From JAJDGF01 sp031549325 (lineage in GTDB: Bacteria > Bacillota > Clostridia > Christensenellales > Aristaeellaceae), in NCBI GenBank assembly GCA_031549325.1, contig JAVBQA010000096.1, forward strand, positions 1 through 5,050: DNA of 5,050 bases, read 5' to 3'. The stretch's first letter is position 1, and every line of letters starts with the position of its first letter. A program made the position numbers and the translations under genes. Under the pieces are notes generated by a model that saw only the letters and a list, made by a program, of their open reading frames with translations, ran no database searches and was not told the origin of the DNA. Positions 1 to 4,931 of the stretch are shown here, in pieces.

Positions 1-1842
1 GTGCGCTGGATGCCCTGGGGTGACTCGGCGTTCGCGCTGGCCAAAGAGAAGGATCTGCCGCTGTTTGTCAGCGTGGGTTACTCGGCATGCCACTGGTGCC
101 ATGTGATGGCGCGGGAGTCGTTTGAGGACGAGCATGTGGCGAAGCTTTTGAACACGGGCTATGTGGCCGTCAAGGTGGACAGGGAGGAGCGGGCCGATGT
201 GGACGCGCTGCTGATGCGCGCCTGCCAGCTGATGACCGGCTCGGGCGGCTGGCCGCTGACGGTGTTTCTGACGCCGGACGGGCGGCCGTTCTACGCGGGC
301 GCCTACTTCCCCAAGGCCCAGCTGGTGGAGCTGCTTAGCGCGATTTCGGCGCGGTGGCAGGACGGCCGGAATTCGCTGCTCCAGCACGTCGACCGGCTTC
401 TCAACGCGGTGCGCGCGTCCCAAGCGGTGCGCCCAGAAGCGATGGGACAGGCGCTGATCGGGCGCTGCCTGGCGGAGCTGCAAGACGAGTTCGACGCGCA
501 GTTCGGCGGGTTTGGCCCCGCGCCCAAGTTTCCAACGCCCCACGTGCTGATGTTTCTGCTGCGCTGCCACGCGCTGCTGGGCGACGCGCCGGCGCTGGCA
601 ATGGCCGAGGTCACGCTGGAGAAGATGGCTATGGGCGGAATGTATGACCAGATCGGCGGCGGGTTTAGCCGCTATTCCACCGACCGTCAGTTCCTGGTGC
701 CCCACTTTGAAAAGATGCTGTACGACAACGCGCTGCTGGCGCTCGCGTACACAGAGGCGTATCAGTGCACAAAAAAGCCGCTCTTTAAGCGGATCGCCGA
801 GGGGACGCTCGGCTGGGCGCTGCGCGAGATGCGGGGCAGCGGCGGCGGGTTTTATGCCTCTCAGGACGCGGACAGCGGCGGGCGCGAGGGCGCGTATTAC
901 CTGTTGGATCGTGACGAGATCCTGGCTGTGCTGGGCCATGAAGACGGGCTGGCGGCGTGCAGAGCGCTGGGCATCACGCGTGAGGGGAACTTTGAGGGAC
1001 GAAGCATCCCAAACCGCCTTCATGGCTGGGTGGATCTGCCCGCGTCCGCGCTGGACAAGCTGTATGCATACCGACGCGCCCGCACGGCGCTGCGCACAGA
1101 CGACAAGGTGCTCACCAGCTGGAACGCGCTGATGATCGCGGCGCTGGCCGTGGCGTCCGGCGCGCTGGGGCGGCCGGCGTTTCTGGATGCGGCGCTGCGG
1201 GCGCTGGCGTTTCTCGACGAGCGCCTGACCGACGCAGACGGGCTGCTGGTGCGCTGGCGGGACGGCGAGGCGGCGGGCCGGGGCACGCTGGACGACTATG
1301 CGTTTTTGGCTTACGCGCTGACCACGCTCTACGACGTCACGCTGGATGAGGGGTACATGCGGCGGGCGCGGGCGCTGTGCGATGAGATCTTGGACAAATT
1401 CGCAGATTCGAGCGGCTGCTACCTGTGTGAGGAAAGCGGGCTTTCCGTGCGGCCCAAAGAGAGCGCCGACAGCGCGCTCCCCAGCGGCAACGCGGCGCTG
1501 GGCATGGCGCTGGCGCGCCTGGCCCGACATTTTGACGACCCCGAGCTGAAGCGCCAAGCCCAGGCGCAGCTGGACTACCTCGCCGGGGCGGCGCGGGGAT
1601 CTCCGCGCGGGCATGCGTTTGGGCTGATGGCCGGGCTCATCTGGACGTCCCCCGAGGTTCGCGTCACTTGCGCCACCAGCAGCGATCAGGACGCAACGGC
1701 ATTTGTTCAGCATTTGAACGAACGCTTCCTGCCCGCTGTCAGCGCCAGCATTCTGCGCGCAGAGGGTCCAACGAGCTATCAGGTGTGCCAGGGAACCACC
1801 TGTCTCTTGCCGGTGCATCGCCTCGACGAATTGCGGCTATAA
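1..1842 (+). CDS. YyaL/SPATA20-family (DUF255) thioredoxin-domain protein, 5' partial
   Basis: The visible 613 residues open with a thioredoxin-like domain (about 1-135) carrying a CHWC motif at residues 30-33 in the family context GYSACHWCHVM, followed by an RESFED-type segment. From about 150 on comes an (alpha/alpha)6-barrel-like domain with the family's conserved blocks: FGPAPKFPTP (171-180), GGMYDQIGGGFSRYSTD (212-228), VPHFEKMLYDNALL (233-246), SQDADS (287-292), GNFEG (329-333), DDKVLTSWNALMIAALA (367-383), DDYAF (431-435) and LPSGNAALG (493-501). The C-terminus has the usual CxxxxC block (596-601). The GTG at base 1 is probably an internal Val of the family's NPVxWxPWG motif, so roughly 20 N-terminal residues lie upstream; this is inferred from the family. 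The protein is likely cytoplasmic, as no signal peptide or membrane segment is visible. Its biochemical role is not settled; the fold suggests a redox or sugar-binding function. The family assignment is firm and the function is open. It converges on mgtA, with no evident functional link. Confidence 0.93.
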   Translation: MRWMPWGDSAFALAKEKDLPLFVSVGYSACHWCHVMARESFEDEHVAKLLNTGYVAVKVDREERADVDALLMRACQLMTGSGGWPLTVFLTPDGRPFYAGAYFPKAQLVELLSAISARWQDGRNSLLQHVDRLLNAVRASQAVRPEAMGQALIGRCLAELQDEFDAQFGGFGPAPKFPTPHVLMFLLRCHALLGDAPALAMAEVTLEKMAMGGMYDQIGGGFSRYSTDRQFLVPHFEKMLYDNALLALAYTEAYQCTKKPLFKRIAEGTLGWALREMRGSGGGFYASQDADSGGREGAYYLLDRDEILAVLGHEDGLAACRALGITREGNFEGRSIPNRLHGWVDLPASALDKLYAYRRARTALRTDDKVLTSWNALMIAALAVASGALGRPAFLDAALRALAFLDERLTDADGLLVRWRDGEAAGRGTLDDYAFLAYALTTLYDVTLDEGYMRRARALCDEILDKFADSSGCYLCEESGLSVRPKESADSALPSGNAALGMALARLARHFDDPELKRQAQAQLDYLAGAARGSPRGHAFGLMAGLIWTSPEVRVTCATSSDQDATAFVQHLNERFLPAVSASILRAEGPTSYQVCQGTTCLLPVHRLDELRL

Positions 1843-1871
1843 AAAGAAGCGGGCGGCCAATGGCCGCCCGC
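1841..1871 (-). terminator. Intrinsic terminator of mgtA between convergent genes
   Basis: A perfect 10-bp inverted repeat (GCGGGCGGCC at 1849-1858 and GGCCGCCCGC at 1862-1871) encloses a 3-base AAT loop. On the minus strand the stem is followed by TTCTTTTTATAG, a standard U-tract, so it terminates transcripts coming from mgtA, whose stop lies 63 bases upstream. On the plus strand the stem is followed by AACACAGG, with no T run, so it would be at best a weak terminator for the plus-strand gene. The T tract overlaps the TAA stop (1840-1842) of that gene. Confidence 0.88.
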
Positions 1872-1933
1872 AACACAGGGTCATGGATGTCGTGCCCGGC
1901 AGGGATCACAGGGGGGCAGCGCCCGATCGCCCC
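1843..1933. other. Convergent intergenic spacer
   Basis: This 91-base gap separates the stop of the DUF255 gene from the stop of mgtA. Apart from the hairpin terminator in its first 30 bases, I see no ORF, promoter or repeat that I can support. The rest (about 1872-1933) is GC-rich sequence with only weak G-run/C-run pairing. Confidence 0.7.
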
Positions 1934-4576
1934 TTACAGCCACTCGCCAAACCTCTTCACATACACCCGCTTGATGAGCTGGGTGGACAGGCAATACAGC
2001 GCCAGCAGCAGCGCCAGCCAGGGCGCGAAGCCGAGGGGCAGCCGGGCCATGTCCAGGCCCACGCCCATGTTTGTGAACCCGATCAGCAGCGTGACGAGGG
2101 CCACCAGCGCGGTGGACACATACAGCGGCAGCGAGGCGTTGCTCTGCAGGATGGGCGTCTTTCCGGTGCGGATCATGTGGATGACCAGCACCTGGGACAC
2201 CGTGCCGAACACAAACCAGCCGCATTGGAACAGCGTGGCCAGCTCGGGCCGGTTGGCGCCCACGGCCCACCAGAGCACCGCGTAGCACAGGATGTCAAAC
2301 AGCGAGCTGAGGGGGCCCATGAAGCCCATGAAGGTCTGAATGGAGCGGGTCTCCCACTTGCGGGGCTTCTTGATGTAGTCCTTGTCCACATCGTCAAACG
2401 GGATGCCCATCTGCGAGAAATCGCACAGCAGGTTCTGCGCCAGGATCTGCACCGGCAGCATGGGCAAAAAAGGCAAGAAGACGCTGGCCACGATCACCGA
2501 GATCATGTTGCCGAAATTGCCGCTGGCGGCCATCTTGATGTATTTCACGATGTTTCCAAACGTGCGGCGGCCCAGCACCACGCCCTCCTCCAACACCATC
2601 AGGTCCTTTTTCAGCAGGATGATGTCGGCAGTCTCCTTGGCGATGTCGACGGCGCTGTCCACCGAGATGCCGACATCGGCCTGATGCAGCGGCGGCGCGT
2701 CGTTGATGCCGTCGCCCATGTAGCCCACGGTGTGCCCATCCGCCTGCATGGCGCGCACCACGCGCTGTTTCTGCGTGGGCGACAGCTTTGCGAACAGGTT
2801 GCAGGTTCTGACAGCCTCGAGCAGTTGGGCATCGTCCATGGCTTCCACGTCGCGCCCGTTCAGATAAGTCGTCACCTCGAGCCCCACCTTGCCGCACACC
2901 TTCAGCGCCACGCCTTCGCTGTCGCCGGTCAGCACCACGGTGCGCACCCCGTGCTCTCGCAGCGCCGCGATGGCGGCCTTGGCGCTCTCCTTGGGTGGAT
3001 CGAGAAAGCCAACAAACCCGATCAGCACCATGCCCGACTCGTCTTTCACCGAGAACACGCCGGTGCCGGGCACTTCGTTTTTCTGCGCGATGGCGATCAT
3101 GCGCAGGCCATCGGCGTTGTACCGCTCATAGGTGTCCATGGCCATCCTGCGGTTCTCGTCGGTCAGCTCCTGAACCTTGCCATCCAGCTCCACATGGGTG
3201 GAAATCGCGAGGATCTCCTCCACCGCGCCCTTGGTGATCAGCTGGTGCTTGCCCGTTCGGCTCTGCAGCACCACGGACATGCGGCGGCGCGCGAAGTCAA
3301 ACGGGATCTCGTCCATCCGGATATACTGGCTGAGCATGCCCTCAAGCCCATTCTCCACGGCCCGGTTGATGATCGCAAGGTCGATCAGGTTCTTCAGCCC
3401 GGTCTGGAAATGGCTGTTGAGATAGGCGTGGCGCAGAATGCGCGCGTCGTCGTCGCCGTGCACATTCATGTATTTCTCGAGCACGATCCGGTCCTCGGTC
3501 AGGGTTCCGGTCTTGTCGGTGCACAGCACGTCCATCTCGCCAAAGGTTTGGATCGCGCCCAGAGTCTTCACGATCACTTTGTGCCCGGACATGGAGACGG
3601 CGCCCTTGGCGAGCGTGCTGGTCATGATCACGGGCAGCATCTCGGGCGTCAGCCCCACGGCGATGGTGATGGCGAACAGCAACGCCGACACCCAGTCGTG
3701 CTTGGTGAGCCCGTTGATCAGGAACACCACCGGAACCATGATCAGCATCAGCCGGATCAACAGCCGCGACACCGAGTCCACCCCGCGCTCGAAGCTGTTT
3801 TTGGCGCGGTCGCCCGACAGGCTCTTCGCCATGGCGCCAAAGAACGTGTCGTTTCCGGTGGCCAGCACCAGCGCGGTGGCGCTGCCCGACACCATGTTGC
3901 TGCCCATGAAGCCGAGGTTGCCAAGGTCTGTCAGCGCGCCCGAAGAATCGCCGCGCGGCTCCGCGAACTTCTCCACCGGGTTGCTCTCTCCGGTCAGCGC
4001 CGCCTGCGCCACGAACGCGTCCTTGGAGCTCAGGAACCGCACGTCCGCCGGGATCATGTCGCCCGCACTCAGCTTCACGATGTCGCCCGGCACCACCTGA
4101 TCGATGGTGATCTCGGTGAGCTTGCCGTCGCGCCAAACATCGGCTTTGTTCGAGATCATCTTGCTCAGGCCCTCGGCGGCCTTGTTGGACTTCTCCCCCT
4201 GCACAAACGCCACCAGGCTGCTGAGCAGGATCAGCGAGGCAATGATGACCACCGTCAGGTAGTCGGGCTTGTCGGAGAACACCACATCCGTAAACACGGT
4301 GATGCACGCGATCGCGATCAGCACCACGTTGAATGGGTTGATGGTGGCCTCGCGCAGCCGGTGCAACTTCGTGTTCTCGTGGCCGCCGGTGATGATGTTC
4401 AGGCCGAACGCGTCTTGCTTCTGCTCCACCTGTTCGGCATTCAGGCCGCCAGGCTGCGCGCCAATCTCGCTGTACAGCGCCTGCATGTCCATCCGCGCCA
4501 GCTCGCGCAGGCGCTCCTCGCTCTCCCGCTTGTGCTGCTGGATCGCGCCCCGGTCATCCTTCTGAAAGCGCATCAT
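1934..4576 (-). CDS. mgtA: Magnesium-translocating P-type ATPase MgtA
   Basis: This is an inner-membrane type IIIB P-type ATPase that uses ATP to bring Mg2+ into the cell, normally when Mg2+ is scarce. Counting from the chosen start (880 residues), it shows TGES of the actuator domain (195-198), the M4 signature GLTPEMLP (308-315), the phosphorylation loop DKTGT with catalytic Asp354, the nucleotide-binding KGA (449-451), FLDPP (524-528), TGD (550-552) and the hinge GDGIND (621-626). About ten hydrophobic segments occur: two before the actuator loop, two flanking PEMLP, and six after residue 675, including NLLCDFSQ (715-722) matching the family's M6 NLLYD block. The length fits MgtA/MgtB (about 880-900). 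I chose ATG 4576 because AAGGGG lies 9 bases upstream. The frame stays open to a TTG at 4660, but that extension runs through an intrinsic terminator and has no family similarity. ATG 4573 is a near-equal alternative. Assignment to MgtA rather than a generic cation pump rests on the PEMLP context and overall match. Confidence 0.95.
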   Translation of the reverse strand: MMRFQKDDRGAIQQHKRESEERLRELARMDMQALYSEIGAQPGGLNAEQVEQKQDAFGLNIITGGHENTKLHRLREATINPFNVVLIAIACITVFTDVVFSDKPDYLTVVIIASLILLSSLVAFVQGEKSNKAAEGLSKMISNKADVWRDGKLTEITIDQVVPGDIVKLSAGDMIPADVRFLSSKDAFVAQAALTGESNPVEKFAEPRGDSSGALTDLGNLGFMGSNMVSGSATALVLATGNDTFFGAMAKSLSGDRAKNSFERGVDSVSRLLIRLMLIMVPVVFLINGLTKHDWVSALLFAITIAVGLTPEMLPVIMTSTLAKGAVSMSGHKVIVKTLGAIQTFGEMDVLCTDKTGTLTEDRIVLEKYMNVHGDDDARILRHAYLNSHFQTGLKNLIDLAIINRAVENGLEGMLSQYIRMDEIPFDFARRRMSVVLQSRTGKHQLITKGAVEEILAISTHVELDGKVQELTDENRRMAMDTYERYNADGLRMIAIAQKNEVPGTGVFSVKDESGMVLIGFVGFLDPPKESAKAAIAALREHGVRTVVLTGDSEGVALKVCGKVGLEVTTYLNGRDVEAMDDAQLLEAVRTCNLFAKLSPTQKQRVVRAMQADGHTVGYMGDGINDAPPLHQADVGISVDSAVDIAKETADIILLKKDLMVLEEGVVLGRRTFGNIVKYIKMAASGNFGNMISVIVASVFLPFLPMLPVQILAQNLLCDFSQMGIPFDDVDKDYIKKPRKWETRSIQTFMGFMGPLSSLFDILCYAVLWWAVGANRPELATLFQCGWFVFGTVSQVLVIHMIRTGKTPILQSNASLPLYVSTALVALVTLLIGFTNMGVGLDMARLPLGFAPWLALLLALYCLSTQLIKRVYVKRFGEWL

Positions 4577-4577
4577 T

Positions 4578-4609
4578 GGAATCATCCCCTTCATTTGTTT
4601 GATGATTCC
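4578..4609 (-). promoter_or_regulatory. Stem-loop presenting the mgtA ribosome binding site
   Basis: On the minus strand GGAATCATC (4609-4601) and GATGATTCC (4586-4578) form a perfect 9-bp stem around a 14-base loop. The Shine-Dalgarno AAGGGG (4591-4586) lies in the loop except for its last base, which is in the stem. The start codon ATG begins at 4576, two bases past the stem. The arrangement also decides the start: AAGGGG is 9 bases from ATG 4576. Whether the fold presents or restricts the ribosome site is not evident from sequence. Confidence 0.6.
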
Positions 4610-4630
4610 CCAAAACCACATGAATGCATC

Positions 4631-4655
4631 AAAAAAAGCCGCCCCATCGGGCGGC
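4631..4655 (-). terminator. Intrinsic terminator (attenuator) inside the mgtA leader
   Basis: On the minus strand GCCGCCC (4655-4649), loop GATG (4648-4645) and GGGCGGC (4644-4638) form a perfect 7-bp GC stem followed directly by seven T residues (4637-4631). This is the full intrinsic-terminator pattern. It lies 55 bases upstream of the mgtA start and about 155 bases downstream of the predicted transcription start. No other minus-strand gene ends here, because the region upstream is the mgtA promoter and then a divergent ORF, so it most likely attenuates mgtA. Confidence 0.82.
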
Positions 4656-4757
4656 AGCAAACAACGCAGGATCAGTCCGTCCCACGAAAACGCGTGGACG
4701 GACGCCTGCGGCCCCTGCCGAACCGATGCCTCATGCCCTTGGGGGAGAAGCCGCCCC
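4636..4757 (-). repeat. Duplicated 10-mer: terminator 3' arm and possible antiterminator partner
   Basis: The plus-strand 10-mer AAGCCGCCCC occurs at 4636-4645, where it forms the 3' arm of the terminator and part of its T run, and again at 4748-4757 inside the upstream ORF. In the transcript both copies read GGGGCGGCUU. The upstream copy can therefore pair with the terminator's 5' arm GCCGCCC (4655-4649) over 7 bp, excluding the terminator. The coordinates given span both copies. The pairing is a prediction from sequence; the upstream copy could also pair locally, with GAAGUC against GGCUUC around it. Confidence 0.5.
4665..4710 (-). promoter_or_regulatory. Long imperfect hairpin before the terminator
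   Basis: In the transcript CGCAGG (4710-4705) pairs with CCUGCG (4670-4665). Inside that, after a small internal loop, GUCCGUCCACG (4703-4693) pairs with CGUGGGACGGAC (4686-4675) with one bulged G and a CGUUUU loop. That gives about 17 base pairs. It covers the last 12 codons of the upstream ORF, and the ORF's TGA stop (4674-4672) lies in the internal loop, so a ribosome finishing the ORF must open it. This places it as the ribosome-responsive element of the leader. Confidence 0.6.
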
Positions 4758-4782
4758 TGCGACTTCGAGGCTTGCCGTCCAT
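4672..4782 (-). CDS. Arg-rich leader peptide ORF upstream of mgtA
   Basis: This 36-residue ORF starts at ATG 4782 and is preceded by AAGGAAGTG (4796-4788), an 8-of-9 match to the ideal AAGGAGGTG at a 5-base spacing and thus a strong ribosome site. It begins MDGKPRSRRGGF and ends STRFRGTD before TGA. Eleven of 36 residues are Arg and two are Lys, with Pro at 5, 14 and 28 and an RGRRRP run at 23-28. Four Arg codons are AGG. It has no domain and no membrane segment. It is the first and only ORF of the leader before the terminator, so a cis-acting role as a sensor of translation is likely. Enteric mgtL is a functional analogue (a short leader ORF upstream of mgtA whose translation sets read-through), but it is shorter and different in sequence. 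The coding evidence is the ribosome site and context only; an accidental ORF is possible because the region is structured. Confidence 0.55.
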   Translation of the reverse strand: MDGKPRSRRGGFSPKGMRHRFGRGRRRPSTRFRGTD

Positions 4783-4794
4783 GCGATCACTTCC

Positions 4795-4812
4795 TTGGTT
4801 CCAGAATACCAA
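4795..4812. promoter_or_regulatory. Inverted repeat at the mgtA transcription start
   Basis: TTGGT (4795-4799) and ACCAA (4808-4812) form a 5-bp inverted repeat with an 8-base centre that straddles the predicted start at 4810 and abuts the upstream ORF's ribosome site. It is in the position of a repressor operator, but the arms are short and chance is possible. Confidence 0.3.
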
Positions 4813-4816
4813 AGCC

Positions 4817-4845
4817 ATCATAGCACCAACCGGGTGCCAGGTCAA
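4817..4845 (-). promoter_or_regulatory. Housekeeping-sigma promoter of mgtA leader
   Basis: On the minus strand TTGACC (4845-4840) and TATGAT (4822-4817) are separated by exactly 17 bases. Each box differs from the sigma-A/sigma-70 consensus by a single base. The expected transcription start is G4810. A strong core promoter for a gene expected to be conditionally expressed fits control by an operator and by downstream attenuation. Confidence 0.85.
4823..4837. promoter_or_regulatory. Candidate operator: inverted repeat in the promoter spacer
   Basis: GCACC (4823-4827) and GGTGC (4833-4837) are perfect inverted arms around AACCG. The element starts directly at the edge of the -10 box and fills 15 of the 17 spacer bases. 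A protein bound here would contact RNA polymerase directly. MerR-family activators bind such spacer palindromes, but usually in 19-20 base spacers; a repressor is more likely with the optimal 17. No regulator gene is in the window. Confidence 0.45.
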
Positions 4846-4863
4846 CACCCCGCATACAAAAAA

Positions 4864-4881
4864 GTGTGCGCGCGCATATGT
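4864..4881. other. Alternating purine-pyrimidine tract
   Basis: Eighteen consecutive bases alternate purine and pyrimidine, with a core TGCGCGCGCA (4867-4876) that is itself palindromic. Such tracts can adopt Z-DNA under negative supercoiling, which is expected between divergent transcription units. The tract lies between the mgtA promoter and the divergent Cys-rich ORF. The composition is visible; a structural role is only a suggestion. Confidence 0.4.
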
Positions 4882-4888
4882 TGGTAGG

Positions 4889-4903
4889 AGGGAATACTTC
4901 CCT
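4889..4903. promoter_or_regulatory. Inverted repeat upstream of the Cys-rich ORF
   Basis: AGGGAA (4889-4894) and TTCCCT (4898-4903) are perfect 6-bp arms around TAC, ending 28 bases before the ATG of the Cys-rich ORF. It could be an operator for that gene or, if transcribed, a small hairpin near the mRNA 5' end. I found no good plus-strand -35/-10 pair around it, so its relation to a promoter is unknown. Confidence 0.35.
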
Positions 4904-4931
4904 TGAGACAGATTCAATGGAGGAAAACGAC

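Larger units (their letters stand above)
4577..4810 (-). ncRNA. Structured 5' leader of mgtA (candidate attenuation element)
   Basis: From the predicted transcription start near 4810 to the mgtA start, the mRNA has about 234 untranslated bases. In order these hold a strong ribosome site, a 36-codon ORF, a long hairpin, an intrinsic terminator and a stem-loop around the mgtA ribosome site. Since the only coding sequence between promoter and terminator is the small ORF, the terminator most likely controls read-through into mgtA. I looked for the conserved sequence blocks of the M-box (ykoK) Mg2+ riboswitch, such as GUUAGGUGAGGC and GUGCUAAAGCUC, and did not see them. The class is therefore unassigned; a peptide-controlled attenuator like the enteric mgtL leader is the closest functional analogy. 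Confidence 0.65.

Noticed and set aside
1..3. GTG at base 1 as the true start of the DUF255 gene
   Set aside because: The family has about 20 conserved residues before this point (a block ending NPVxWxPWG), so this GTG most likely encodes the internal Val and the gene starts outside the window.
303..614. Open frames on either strand inside the DUF255 gene
   Set aside because: They are out-of-frame reads of a GC-rich gene, with Arg/Ala/Ser-rich translations, no motif and no ribosome site.
1908..1935. Second hairpin next to the mgtA stop codon
   Set aside because: The G run and C run pair over only about five bases with a long loop and no T tract, which is expected by chance in such GC-rich DNA.
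4577..4660. N-terminal extension of mgtA to a TTG at 4660 (28 more codons)
   Set aside because: The extension would be translated through the intrinsic terminator and its seven-T tract, has no family similarity, and the AAGGGG site fits ATG 4576 instead.
4650..4810. M-box (ykoK) magnesium riboswitch in the mgtA leader
   Set aside because: Expected by analogy, but the conserved sequence blocks I know for this class are not visible in the leader; only an Infernal search could exclude a divergent member.
1883..4906. Very long open frame (1007 codons) on the plus strand, antisense to the whole of mgtA
   Set aside because: It is the mirror of a GC-rich coding gene. Its translation is rich in His, Gln, Val and Ala with no recognisable domain, it lacks a good ribosome site at 1883, and it continues through the mgtA leader and promoter. 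mgtA on the other strand has every P-type ATPase motif.
4877..4909. Housekeeping promoter for the Cys-rich ORF using TATGTT or TTGGTA
   Set aside because: No matching partner box occurs at 16-18 bases for either hexamer, so I do not call a promoter.
4672..4917. Longer 81-codon minus-strand ORF starting at 4917
   Set aside because: Its first half lies upstream of the predicted mgtA transcription start, covering promoter and spacer repeat. The downstream ATG at 4782 has the strong ribosome site and lies within the transcript.
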